Source: Capitella teleta (taxonomy: Eukaryota; Annelida; Polychaeta; Capitellidae). Taken from it: 64,000 bases of DNA. A model generated the notes under the pieces. It was not told the origin of the DNA. It did no database searches and saw nothing but the letters and a program-made list of their open reading frames with translations. Of this stretch, positions 46,083 to 59,100 are shown piece by piece. The first letter of the stretch is position 1. The number at the start of each line of letters is the position of its first letter. The position numbers were made by a program, and so were the translations under genes. The stretch is from positions 150,566 to 214,565 of the forward strand of contig KB293569.1 in assembly GCA_000328365.1 (NCBI GenBank). The letters are read 5' to 3'.

Positions 46083-46427
46083 TTATTTTTTTTTTTTTGC
46101 GGTAGAGTAGGATTTTCCCATATGGTATTTGCGAGTGCACAGGCTTGCAATTATTTACTGTTAACCGACAGATGCAGAAGCCACGCCTTTTCTGTCAAGT
46201 CTTTGTGTATTTCTTTTATACTACTATCCATGCATTGAGGTTCTATGTTTATCTTGTGGTGTATGTATATAGGCAAAAAGTTTAATCGTACCATTTATAT
46301 TACATGTTTGTAATTAAATTAAGGCTTTTGTCAATAACGTAATTACATAGGAGATTAACTCTTGTTTAACAAATAGCCTTATAGTTTATTTCTGAATATT
46401 AATCAATTGAGAAATCCAACTATTATA
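44881..46427. other. Intergenic with a TTTA microsatellite
   Basis: Possible further remains of the transposon up to about 45330 are not recognisable as protein. A TTTA run of about 30 units with one interruption fills 45963-46085. A 22-bp direct repeat TATTTGCGAGTGCACAGGCT plus TG occurs at 45558 and 46126, on either side of it. No gene seen. Confidence 0.6.
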
Positions 46428-47396
46428 CAGAGTGTTTCAAAAGTATATTTACAAGTAATGAGGATTTTTCCACCTTACGTAAATTGTTACAAAAATGTTC
46501 CTTTATCTATAACCGCGCTATGTACCCCAATAATAGTTATCATTTATAGTTGCAATAGCCTCTCATGAAATCTATTAGGCCTTTTACCGGGTCATTTTAT
46601 AGCAAATATTCCAGAAATGTTGCATTAACGACGCCGCCTCAAAGCGCGCATTCGTCGTTCGGCTCGGAGCATCAGAGGCCGCGAACAAACATACGTACAT
46701 AGTGGCGCCAGCCCCAGATCCACCACTTCAAATGAAAAAAAAAAAAAATTTTAAATTAATAAACATACACATTATCTTAATTCTAGAAGTTTAGAACACG
46801 ATAAAAGAACAGCATCATGAAAGTGCTATATAGTACAGAGGGTCTTCTCGCTTCCATGATAAATTATCTCCTCTGCATGACCATGGGAGTCTTCAATGCC
46901 AATTTCGATGAGTATTGTTTTATGTGATCAGTCGATAATTAAAATAATATGACCCAGACAATTAAAATAACGGGACTCAGATAAGTATCTATTGCTTGCA
47001 TATACTAATCAAACGCTATAAAGAAAAATGATATGATATAAAATGATATGATATCATTGATATGCAGTAATATTTTATACCGTTTAAAACGACGAGGACT
47101 CATCCCGTTTATTTCGGCTCAGGGGAGCAGAGGCTACAAACAAACAGGCGTGCACAATGGCACCACTACCAAATCTGCGACTTCTAATCAAACCCCTTCT
47201 ATGATATTCTATATCAATATTTAATAAATATCCGCAAATCCTTTCATGAGAAGAACATAAAACACATGAGTTTTTAACAGCAGAGGGTCTTGGCATTAAT
47301 ATTATTATTTGAACTCCCCTCTGCATGTTCATGATAAAACTTTACTCAAGGTTGGAAAATCCCCATTACTTGTAAACATACTTTTGAAACTCCCTA
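46428..47396. mobile_element. Mariner-type MITE, 969 bp, with TA target site
   Basis: The left end is CAGAGTGTTTCAAAAGTATA and continues TTTACAAGTAATGAGGAT. The right end on the opposite strand is TAGGGAGTTTCAAAAGTATG and continues TTTACAAGTAATGGGGAT. These form about 45-bp terminal inverted repeats. TA dinucleotides flank both ends (46426-46427 and 47397-47398), as in Tc1/mariner insertions. No transposase is encoded. The interior holds a diverged direct duplication: CGGCTCGGAGCATCAGAGGC at about 46669 is echoed at about 47115. An older relative lies at 7186-7790. Confidence 0.88.
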
Positions 47397-50300
47397 TACT
47401 TTCAATCATCTACCAAGAAACTCATTTTTGAATCTGCTCCCAACTATTTGATAATTGATAATTGATTCCTCTATACAGAACCCACAAACACGTTTACTCT
47501 CGTACAACAATTAGGCCTTATCTTAAAAAGGGGGGTGGTAGCGTTCGCGTGAGTTATGTAACATAATGTAATGTAACATTGTGAAACATAACTTGCGTTG
47601 TCATCGCAACCATGCATAGCTAGGCCTCCGGGTATACCGATTCACAATGTCAAGGTCACCCTCCTGAGTGTGAGGAAGTGCCGTGTCGCCTGGAGGTCCC
47701 TGCTGTGGACCACACAACGAGGCTGCAGGAAGCCGTGTGTTATACACGATGATCGATTTCTCGCCATACAGCCGCCAGAAACTCAATCCGTTGGATAGAA
47801 TTCTCGGTCAATGTCAAAGCACTGAACCGCTTCGAAGGCTCACAGCTGATGCTCATGAGTGCATGTGTTTACAGCAGACTTATATTATATGCAGTGTAAG
47901 TGAGGATCCTGAGGTGGTGCACGGATATTTGGCCGTTTGGAGGTCAGTAATTTAGCATTGATTGATGTGCGATCCTGAATGTTCCTTAACACCCGAGATA
48001 ATTATGTGACGTAGGCCCTAGTCGTCGTGTACGTGAATTGGTATAATCACCACTTGGTCATTGTCGATTTGTAATACAGTACGGCTGTGTGTGCCCTGTG
48101 TGGGCAGCGGTTATTGTTTCTATGCATGTGTGCTACTTCATACAGACACATATGAGTCATGCGTATGACCCACTTATTTTAGACAATTATAATTGAGCTT
48201 ATGTGAAAAAATCTTCAGGGGGGGGATCCTCCTGTGAATGTTTAGGTTCAGCCGGTTGCCTGGAATATCGACCATAATGTGTGCCATGTGATACTTCGAG
48301 GTAATGTATTAATAGATCGATCGACGCATGCTTATAATTGTGAGGACCTGGAATGTTACTTGAAGGATCGCATTACTATTGCTCTTGTAATAATTCTTAT
48401 AGCAATAGTAAGATATCTATTCGTTATCGTAGCAAACTCTTATACTGTTAGGCATATATTGCATCGCCTATCAATTTATTTAATTGGGTTTTAATTTTCA
48501 ATTAAAATAATAAATGTGAAATGCATGTATTGGCTATAGTAGCAAGGGATTGCAATACGTGTACATGCAATGCCATTACATGTACATGTATTCTATTTTA
48601 TTTTATTTTATTTAATTTTATATAATTATAGTGCCATTAAATACTAGTACCTAATTAATGTTATTGTTATTAATATGACTGATCGACGGAAGATTTGATC
48701 TCTTGTCGTAAATTATGACTATATGGTATTAGTATTAGTAATAATTTCCTAACTAAAAAGGAAGAATAATAATTATTTGTGTACGTGTGTTACACACAAA
48801 AATAACCCAATAATGAACCCAATTCACAGTAAATCGCTACGCCATCAATTATGGTTCATTTCTGAAGTAAACCACTTACTTTTAAGTACCGGTACATGTA
48901 ATTATTACACAATTCATGGTTGTCGTGGCTATAGAATTGGTGTCATGATTTTGGTTTTATCTCCAGATGGCCCTTTGGCTCTGTGTGAAAACGTTTTGAA
49001 GTATTTAATAGCGCTTGGTGAATTATGCCAAGTATGTTTTCCTCGTCTTTCTTTGATGCTGTTCCCAATAAGCACTTTATTCATCGTGAATTCGAAACGT
49101 ATCTTTGTGTCATATTCTGTGCATGATTATTTTCTGGTGAATCCATTCAGCAATTTCTTTGAGACTGAGATATTAAGGACATAACATAAAAGTATGTACC
49201 TCTATACTGAGCATAAAAGAATGCAGATAACAGAGTACGTACCTCTATACTGAACGCCAAAAGTAACTCAACCAACCATATTCAATTGGAACTTATGAAA
49301 TATGACATATAAATAGTATTGGAATACGGATTCGTAATTGGGTCATATTGTGAAGGTCATGACCCCCTATGGATGACGGCCACGGTCTTCAACATAATCA
49401 TTATTAGCTATATGCATATATTATTAATACAGGTTGGATTAATCATTAATAAATGTTTAATTTAATCGTTAATAGTTTTGTTGTTAAAGAATGATTTAAG
49501 TACAGATGGCCCCTCGGCATATTGTTTAGCACGTGCATGCAACTATACCACCAGCGCCTATAATCTGGCACGTGCGGTAATCCGAGAGAACGGAGCAATT
49601 AAAGTTTAGTTTTTGGAGTCAGACTCCGGACGGCAATTAGCTCCGCGATGCTTGGCAGCAGGCCTCTGCGTGTGCGGGACTCCAGGCGAGAGATTTTTGT
49701 GTTAAGAAGTAAGTTTATCTATTAAATTAATTATTACGTGCTATTTGTTATTTCCATTTAACTTTAATTTGGTGTGTAAATTCCTTTGTTTTCTGATTAA
49801 TTTTCCATTGCAGTTGTTTCCATTTAAATTTGTATTTTGATTTAAATTGATATTTGATTCCACTCTGTAATCTTGATGAAAACCTTTTAAAGTATATATT
49901 TACCATCTCTGGATTGGGTATTCTCAAACAAGTTTACTTTGTAGTCAGAGTTGACCAAAAACCGAACTCGAATTTAATATATTCGTGAGAAGTATATGCT
50001 GTACCCTTGAATCCGACGAACTTTTCAATGTGTTATTCAGGATATACTTTGAGCTGTGCGTTGTGGCACCCTCGAATGACTCTATCACAGATATCAATCT
50101 CACCACTGAACTCAAATGAACTGCTTTGCAATTCGTTTATAAGCCCCCGTGGTGATTTTTATCAAAAAATGAAAAACATTCGATTTCGAACGAGTCATTC
50201 GTTACTTACTAGTGTAAGTGGCCAAAACTAATCATCATTCAATTTTATCTCTTGTTCTCATAAAAGAGAAAAAAATGGCACGTGCGAGTGCATCAGAAGC

Positions 50301-50547
50301 GAAAAAAAGAAATCGAAAAAAAAAAAAAAGCAAATTACCATGAATAGGGTATAAAAATGCAGTGTTTCTGCTCCATAACCAATCCATCGCACGAAACTAT
50401 TATATGCAGAGAGGAGTATATCGCTGTTTTACTTTTCATCCTTCTTAATAGGAACACCCCAGCTAGCCTGTTATGAGTCATCGCTGCTCACTGATCTCAC
50501 CTTCGTCCAAGTACTGAGCCGTGCGTGTTCCTCTAGCAACGGTTGAT
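47397..50547. other. Intergenic and upstream region of the transporter gene
   Basis: No confident gene. 47600-47900 is less AT-rich than its surroundings and has several overlapping open frames, but no recognisable protein. The open stretch 48777-49184 (135 codons) looks like chance. A 48-bp tandem duplication lies at about 49192-49262. 49500-49710 is GC-richer and ends in a donor-like AAGAA|GTAAGTT, so it could be a 5' UTR exon of the transporter. Confidence 0.45.
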
Positions 50548-53049
50548 ATGGGATCCCCAGGTGAACGCCTTCCTCAACATCCGGTCATCCACCCTCGCCA
50601 CCACGCCATCGCCCTCCAGGACCTTCCAGATGAACTCCGACAAAGCATCTCGTCCCTGGGGAGTGCGCATGTGCCCTTGGAAGACGTGCAATCTCTTGGG
50701 AAATTCCCACCCTTCAAGCAAGAGAGCACTCGCAGTTGGGCGATGCTCGTCATCTGCTTCACATTTCAGAGTCTTTACGGTTTAGCTGCCTTCTCGCCTC
50801 CCGTATATTACGTCACGTATGTGGAGTACTTCCAAATCACAAAGTCCGTCGGAGCTTGGGTTGGATCCGTTTACCTGTTCTGCTGCTTCATGATCGGTGC
50901 GCGGTGGCCTTGGGTTACCTGGCGGTGTTTTTTTAATTCTCTTTGATTGCAGGCATGGTGGCTAGCACGTTGATCGGGCATTATGGCTGCAGAACGTCGA
51001 CCTTCTGTGGATCTCTCTGCTTGTTCGCTGCCAGGGCTGTAAGCTCCTATTCGCCTAACATCATTACCATCTATGTCTTCCAATCTGTCTTTTCTGGTAA
51101 GTGTATATGATTAACCAACCAGTAGAATTATGGTTTCAGCTTTTAAATTCTATAATTAACAATGAACCAATTTTCTCATAAATACAAATTTATAATAGCA
51201 CCAGATCGTTCGCACACGTGACGCAAGACTCTTTGCATCCAATACAAAAACCCCTTCACACAATGATATAATTTTATCACAATCTCATCCATTTTCAACT
51301 CATCAATGTCGTTTTGAACCAAATTTCAGGGTTTGGAGCTGGAACCACTTTCATCGGAGTGAATGTTATACTGCCCAAGTACTTTGGAAAACACCGAGCC
51401 CTGGCCTCGATCTTTGCTCTGAGTGGGATGGGGGTGGGCATGGGAATAGCCCCAATACTCATCACATACCTCATCAAGGAATTCGGTTGGCGTGGTGCTG
51501 TGCTGATCGAGGCCGCCGTCCTGGCGCACATGCTTCCGTTGTCGTTGACATTCGTTGATCCAACACCAGCACCGCTTAAAACCAGTTTCCCCCCAGAGAG
51601 TGAGAAGCAGGAACAGTGTTGCGCAAGTGTGGTCCACTTTGTGAAATCCTCTTTCAATTTCTCCATGCTGAAAGACAAGCTGTTTGCCATCTATTGCTTA
51701 TCTAATCTAATGGCGCGAGTGAATTCATCCACCCTCGTCTGCCATTTGCCCAGTTACGTCGTGTCCGAAGGATATACGCTGGACGAAGCGGCGTTCGTGG
51801 CGTCCATCTCAGGAGGGTGCTGCGTCGCTGCACGATTCCTCGCCAGCTGCATGGGCTTGATTCCTAAAGTCGACCATCTGGTTGTGTACGGTGTTGTGAT
51901 GCTTCTGAACTCACTTTCCAGTGTGCTGTTTTTGCTCCTTCCTGGACTCAACGGCAAAAGCGTCGCAGGCGCCTTGTTTGGATTCGCTTTTGGTGAGATG
52001 CAACTTCTTGCTTTATATCCGTATACAGAGTGGGCCAAAAGTAGTCTACTTTATATTAAAAAAAAAAAAAACTACTTTTAAATTCGCTAAAAATATGACC
52101 GATTATTAAAAAAATAGCTACCTGGCATGGATTGACCAGCTTATTCTGCGCCCATTTATGCAAAGAAATTGAATAATATACATGTATCATAATTTAATGA
52201 ATAAATATAAGTGCATTTTGAATGAGGGAGGGATAAATGCGAGTGGTGCGCGATCGCGAGAAGATATTTGAGTGGAATCAGATGAGCCTTTGAACAATCT
52301 TTAAATTGTGGAATGATGCAATGATAATTGACGTCAATACAAGCTTCATTTTGATTTTAGGAGATACATATTACATTATTATTATTGTTATTGTTATTGT
52401 TATTGTTATTAGCACTACAATCACAACATAAGTACTCTCAAACAAAATATTAGTGCAACAGCGATGCCGAACCATAATATGCGCCCAGGGCCCGCGAATA
52501 TGTCTGACCATCTGTTGGTATATATTTGGGCGATTCCCTCTCAAAGAAATTGCCTGTCCAAGGCAGACGCACTCGAATCATCTCTTGAGTATCACCTTTA
52601 TTCGCGATCTACCCCTGTAATTGATATTAAATTATTATCTATGAATGTAGAAAAGCAATCCACGGAATTGACTCATGCGGTGATTTATTATCTTTGGCTT
52701 TACAGGTTTTGATTATCCATTTGTTCCTGTGATATTGGTGCAAATAATGGGCGTGGAGCTTTTAGCCAGAGCTATGGCAATCTACAACCTCATCTCTCTG
52801 GCGACCGTACTTCTGGTCGTGCCTCCAATTGTCGGTGAGTCTTAGTTCATGTTTTCTTGACCCGTATTCATGTTTGGCTTCACAGGTTTGGTTTATGATG
52901 TCACAGGCAGCTACAGCATTCCTCTGCTGACGGGAGCTGCAGCGTGCTCGATCGGATGCTTCCTTTCCTTCGCTGCATCTTATTTGCTCCGAAAGCGTCT
53001 TCGAAACGAATCGAATGAAATATCACTGCACGAGAAACCAGCGTGTTGA
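50548..53049 (+). CDS. Monocarboxylate-transporter-like MFS protein (SLC16 type), 482 aa
   Basis: Five exons in phase: 50548-50896, 50953-51096, 51330-51992, 52706-52834, 52886-53049, all joined in phase 1 or on the G|G codon split. The start ATG at 50548 (GATATGG context) is the first in frame. The product has a hydrophilic N-terminus of about 65 residues, then twelve likely membrane helices. SLC16-like features are LPKYFGKHRALASIFALSGMG and EFGWRGAVLIEA in the first half, a cytoplasmic loop after TM6 rich in Glu, Lys and Cys, and PPIVGLVYDVTGSYS near TM11. The family moves lactate, pyruvate, ketone bodies, amino acids or thyroid hormone across the plasma membrane with or without protons. 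The DGGWGW signature at TM1 of classical MCTs is not present (RSWAMLVICF instead), so the substrate is open. The intron at 51993-52705 carries an ATT/GTT simple repeat. Confidence 0.88.
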
Positions 53050-53592
53050 AGCAATATTATAATAATTAAGTTCTCCTTTTGCATAGCATTTTCGTTAAAT
53101 ATTGGTCAGTTGACACGCTCTGCTTGGAATCGTCATGTTTCTTGCACCAGAAAAACTTTCTCTAGAGAAGGTCTAAAGCACATGAAGTCCTGGAAACTGC
53201 ATCCATAGAAGTTTGAAATATGGCTGTCAAAACTGAAGATAATCCATTGAGGTTTTTTTGCATGAGGGTCCTTATATGCACATTTATGAAATGTGATATT
53301 CTGTCATTAGGGTGGACTTCGTGAATGACGTTTGCATAATTGAGGACGTGTGTACACATTCATATGTGTACGTCAACGTTTAATTCCAATTAGGAATCAA
53401 ATTTTGTTGTGACTTAAATCATTCAGGTTTTGTGTGTATATGAAATATATTACTGTTTTCGAATTTCTGTATAAGTGCAGATTTAATATCTTTGATCGCG
53501 TGTGACTTCTTCTTCAATTGGGATGTCGTTCTGAATTAGCAGGCTAATGGTGCAGATATTTATATTCATCGCTCAATGGTGTTATTTTTCTG

Positions 53593-53598
53593 AATAAA
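53593..53598 (+). terminator. Polyadenylation signal AATAAA of the transporter gene
   Basis: First AATAAA after the stop codon on the plus strand, about 545 bp downstream. Confidence 0.4.
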
Positions 53599-55695
53599 TT
53601 CGTCTATATTCTGGTAGTTGTTTTCAAAGCGTTCCTAAGTGGGTTTCTTTGTGTTGTAAAAATTATGTAGAATTTTATTTTATTAAAATATCGAGTAATT
53701 TATCAAATTCACTGTTGTAATTAAAGAAGCTTTAACAAGAAGCCCAACTCCCTATTCGCTCAACGTCCGTGCTGCTTCTGAATGAATGCTGCAGATTTCC
53801 CTCACAAGTCATCTCGCCTGATGTTTTGCACCGAAACAGCACATCTGGGGGTGATTAATTCAGTATTCTTTGTAAATACAACAAGTCAAAGTTATAATAG
53901 CTGAGTGTTTACACACTTTTACGAAGTCTGATCACGGGGGAAATCAATGAAAATTTACGGCGGATGGCCCATGTGACAGATTAAACAAAACATTCAATTT
54001 TTTTACTTCAAAATATGAAAAACTAACCTCTTTTGATCTGCAGGAAACGTAAAAAATGATCTTGAAACTTGTCCTTGATAATCATCGCATCCATAGGTCA
54101 CACACATTGGGCTCAAAAGCCGGACGACCACATGATTTTTTTTCAGATCTTTTTCGTGACAAATGTAACGACGCTGATGACCGATTGCAGCGGGAGTTGT
54201 TAAAGCTTTATTGTTATATTGAGTGTTTATTTTGAACATTCAAAAATGTACAATCATTGACATGATGGATCGATATCTAGCTCATCATTTCAAGTTGATT
54301 AATTATATGCGTTTATATCAATATGATTTAAGAAATATGAATACATATTGAATGCTCAGTAATAACCATTTAATGCACCTATATTAATATAACAAAGTGC
54401 AATTACACATTGAATTGAAAATTAAATCAATTGAATAATTGATACACCGTCCCCCAAAAAATGGCATGAGTTAGACGTTTGTGCGTCGGGCAGTTGTATT
54501 GTCAGGAATCCAACACTGCATTTCACACCCTGACGCGTCCATATAGCCCTTTAAAACCCCGAAAACCTCGCGAATCCCGGGGTCACGTGACCGTGTTGTA
54601 CTTAAACCCTATAGTACGCATAACTCAACCTTTTAACTCATAATATGTAACGATATAGCTTCATCTTGGTTGAAACCAACCTCAGGATTTATCATACGTT
54701 ACGGTATCCATTAAAAATATTATTTATCCGTTTGACATAGTGCCTGTCACGAACCACACGAGACATTTTTACTTTTAATACATGTATGACGCCTGATCGT
54801 CTGAGAGGCAGGTTTTGAACAATATTAAGCTATGTAATTTCCAATATATGGGCTATAAGTTGAGTATCAAGCATAATTCAATTTGTATTCGGATTTTTGT
54901 ACTGAAACAAATTTTGCGGTTTTAAAGGGAGGGAGAACTGGTTAAAAATGGACTTTTGAGTCGTTATTTGATGCACCAAAAATGATTCCTATGCCTGGCC
55001 CACACAAGAAATATCATCCCTAACGATTTCGCGGGAGATATATTGCTAATTAGGCGTGACGTCAGGAGCTGTGATGAAACACCGAGTTCCCCATCTTTTA
55101 CAATGGGCCTCGTCAAATCAGCGTGTCCTGCAACTAAACCCCTGAATATTTTTTTATTTTCTTTTCGGAAATAGATAGAATAATCATTTTGCCACCAGTC
55201 AGGCGCGGAAAAAAATATTTTTCGCTATTTTCTTATTTTAACAAGCGATTTTCTAGGACACCTACCATGGTTTCTCATGCTGAAACAATAAAAAGGTCAG
55301 CCAGAGTGCACCACGCATGCGCTTTCGTTTCGTAAACAACAGAGATGTCCTTTTATGGCGAAGATGGTCTGCTCTGATTGGCTGAAATCGATACCTTCAC
55401 GAGGGGAACGGGACCAATCACGGCAAGCCCTCAGCTGACGTTTGCCTCCTATACTTCGTAATGGAAGCCATTCTCCCATAGGCGCGTAATGCTAACCCCG
55501 ATATTCGGAATGCATCATTTCCTTACGCTTGCATCCAGGCATGGTGTTTTTGGCACGGAATGCTATCAATTGGTGCTATGAGTCAATAGAACATCACTTA
55601 AAATTCAGTTCCCCATCCCGTGTTTGAGCCGAAGCGTCACAGTGCGTTATGAATTATTTCGAAAGTAGAAGAGGCGGAAAATGGTGAATAAGGAT
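53599..55695. other. Intergenic region between convergent genes
   Basis: No coding sequence recognised. The stretch 55300-55480 is GC-richer with CCAAT/ATTGG boxes (GATTGGCTG, GACCAATCACG), possibly a promoter-like or repeat-derived patch. Nothing else is clear. Confidence 0.5.
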
Positions 55696-55701
55696 TTTAT
55701 T
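55696..55701 (-). terminator. Polyadenylation signal AATAAA of the synaptojanin gene
   Basis: TTTATT on the plus strand, that is AATAAA on the minus strand, about 450 bp beyond the stop codon at 56148. Confidence 0.4.
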
Positions 55702-56147
55702 TGACTCGCAGTAAACAACGAACAACTGATCCCCTGAAGACGAGACAAAAGTTATTGCTAAAATGAGAAAACTCAAACAAAATGGTGGAATGGCTGGTGA
55801 CAACGATGCATCCAAAGAACTGGCGTTCATTTCTTAGGTGCTCTCCATCTTGGCGCTAAATATAAACAACGCTAGACACACAGGACTATTTGGCATAATT
55901 AACATGTGTTTTGTGACAACCTACAAACACAACATTCACAGATATAATAAATGTGAGCTAGCCAGCTAGCTAAAAACCAGAACGTAAATGCAAACGTAAA
56001 CTCGAAATGAAAAATGAAAGCTCTCTTGAAAAACGGAATATTTTTACGGAACATTCAATGCGAAGGTGAAAACCGAATGGAATGCAAATAAAAAACCTAA
56101 TTCATAATACTCAACACGCAATTAGATGTATCGAAGATTACCAACAA

Positions 56148-59100
56148 CTAATCTCTCCTTGGGGGCACAGGCGGGGGACCATTAACCCTCTGGGGGACTG
56201 CGGGGGGTGCCACGAGGGGAGCAGCACCGGGTCTGGGGGGAATGACGGGAAGAGCTTCTGCGACTGAGGGAGGAATCGGAGGAGGAGCTTGGAGGGGAGG
56301 AGGAGGGGAGGAGCTCCTCGGGGGGGCTTGGGGGGGCTCTGATTTGCGGGGGGCTGGCACAGGGGGCTGCGCTTGTGGGGGGAGGGGGGGCGGGGGTCCC
56401 CTTGGCTCATCGCTCGGTCGGTCTGGGATCGAGGGAGGAGGACCACGGCTGACGAGAAGCTCAGGGAGGCGAGGAGCGAGGTCATCAGCGCTGAGGTGGC
56501 GTGGAAGGGAGAGGGGAGGAGAGGGCGTCTTCATGTCTTGAGAGCTCTGCGTTCGTGTGAGCCCAGCAGAGATGTCTTGTGATCTGCGTGGGGCGGGGGT
56601 TGGCGCATCAGAGGCAGGGGTGGAGGCGCTGCTGGATGAAGCGGGAGAGGGCAGCAAGGGAGCAGGCAGGTCAGGGCTGGATGGCGTGTTTCCCCCACTC
56701 AGCAGCTTCTCAATCAGCTTCTCCGCCTCTTCCACCGATGAAGCGTGGCCTGTGTGCGTCACGTTGGTTGGCCGGCTAATTTGGCCCACTCTGCTTGACG
56801 CACGTGCAGACTGCGGCATCACGTGAGGCCTCATCGGGGGGCGAGATGCGGGGGGGTCGGAGGAGCGTGGCGGCCCCCCTGGAGCGGGGGGTCTGCTGGG
56901 GGGAGGAGGCCTCGACGGGGGAGGCTTTGGTCTCTGAGGAGGCCCGCTGCCAAAGCACGGCTCCACTTGAGGTACAATGGCGTCTGGGTCCTGAGGCCTG
57001 GGAGGAGCTCCCGGGGGCCTGGAGGGGGAGGGCCCCCGAACGGGAGCACCAGGAGGACGCATGGGAAGGCGACTAGGGCGGGCGGGACTGACGCTGCGAC
57101 CGTTGGGCTGAGGACTGGTGCTGCGGAGCTCTTGAGTGCCTGGGAGGTAAATATGCAAATGAGGCGATTGGAGAAGAGATGTCAGTACCCGAGGGAACTG
57201 GACTGGGACCACGGGAATTCTGACCCCGGGAGGATGAGTCACTGATGGTCAAACTGGACAGCTCTTCTTCCTCATCATCTACAGATTACATCACCGTGGG
57301 TGAGGAAACAGTTGAAGAGGAGAACGAACCTTCGAGATCAAACGACATGGTTGGAATACTGAAATCTTCTCCAAGTAAGCTATTTGAGACAGTGTTGAAG
57401 AGGGCTGTGGTGTTGCTGCGAACCAAGTTTAATTCCTCTTCAATATGCTGCTTCCAGTCAGGGGTCAGCAGACGAACACTGATCACTTTGCCTCCAACTG
57501 GACGCTGGTCAAAGGTGAGCGCTTCCAACGCTGATTGACCCTCGTGGAAGGTCAGCAACATATCAGCTCCAACAAATCTAAAATGAAGCAAAATTAATCC
57601 ACTAATCAGGAGATCAATAGCAGAGGCACCTGACGAGGATGATATCTCCCATTTCACCAAACGTGGCAAGAATCTCATCAACGATTTCGTCAGAGAATTC
57701 TTCATTTTGTTCGTTGAGTGAAAGGACAACAGTGCCATCTGGAGGACCTCCCTTTTCTACAACTTTTTTGAAGACCTCGTCTCTCTTTTTCACATCAGTG
57801 GTCAAGATTTCGAGGTCCAAGATAGCCATGACTGGTCTGGAGACAGAGAGGTCAGTCAGAGAAATGCAGGATCAGTGAGTGCATGTACCTGTGGTCAGAT
57901 GTCTTCAGTTGTCCGGCGTTGTACAAAAGTAGTTTTCCCTGATAACAGTCTTCGTCATCACCGAATTCTGATACGATATTGCATAATCAGATAAAAGAAA
58001 CCCAATCATAGTAAATGCAAAACATGCAGTTGAGCTTTGATGGGAGAGAATTTTAGTGAAGCGAGTCGACAGTTAAGAACCAAGTTAACCAACACCGCAA
58101 GATGAAAAATTCAGAAAAGTAAAAAAAAAACACACTTCTAAAAGAATCTGATTTCTACTGAACCCAGGAACAAAACAGTTCCGAGATTAATAGTACAAAA
58201 TAAATATGAACGCAATCTCCCATGCAACTCCTACCTTCGAGAGAATCAAGAAAACCTATAGTAGTTGACACAAAAAAAATGTAAAAACTTTGCATGGAAT
58301 TATCAACATTAAAATAAAAGTTACCTTTGGCTTGAGGCAGAGCTTTACGTCTCCACAGAACACGATCGGTCCATGCAGGAATACGATGCTTTTCACTTGT
58401 GTCATAATCATCACAGAACAGATCGTATTTGTAAGTCGGAGGGAAGTTGATCTCGCCTTCGTTGAAGCCACTAAACACCTGGGATTGGGACATCATATCA
58501 GGAGATGAGGGAGAAGGAAGCAACTTACAGCGCCAGCTTCCCTCTGCTTATTCAGTTGATCACACGCACGTAGGGCGCCCCAGTTCTCTTGCGAGATCAA
58601 CTCTTTGACTTCGTCGTTACTCAAATCAATTCTGTAGTTGAAATCTCCGCACCAGAACAAGTAGTCGTGGTGCCAAACCTTCTGGTTCTGCAGCAATAAC
58701 GACATGCAACATTACGCCTCAGTTGATCTTTGAACCTACCGAGGGGAAAGAAATGCGCGTTGCAATTTCATGGAAGTCAGCATTGCGTTCCTTCCACTGC
58801 GACTGTCCGGCGGCGAAATGAGAGCAGACAAAGCACATGGAGGTGCTCTTGTAAATGAACCTAATGGCAACGCCTCCCTTGTTGCCTGTCGCGCCCTTCA
58901 TCCCAGTCTTCACAGAGTCCACACAAACATCTCTGTGGGTGAACGATGTATCAGGGTCAAATAGGGCGCGATTCCTACCTTATGTGGGGAGCATGCTGCG
59001 GCCGAACAAAGATGAACAAACAAACGCCAACTAACTGAACCGATGTCAGAAGGACGTACTTGTAATCACGGGAGAGATGCTTCTGGAGATGAGCGCCCCA

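Noticed and set aside
47598-47955. Overlapping short frames in a less AT-rich patch
   Set aside because: No frame gives a recognisable protein, and none has matching splice partners; possibly an old exon or repeat, but not supportable.
48777-49184. 135-codon open frame
   Set aside because: AT-rich flanks, no splice context, no domain or motif; probably chance.
56242-57245. Several long Gly/Arg-rich frames on the plus strand over the synaptojanin tail
   Set aside because: They are mirror images of the Pro-rich coding exon on the minus strand, caused by its high GC content.
57286-57288. In-frame stop (TAA) in synaptojanin, which would suggest a pseudogene
   Set aside because: It lies inside a 51-bp GT-AG intron. 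Removing it joins an acidic stretch to the Pro-rich tail in phase, and the full gene then sums to an exact multiple of three.
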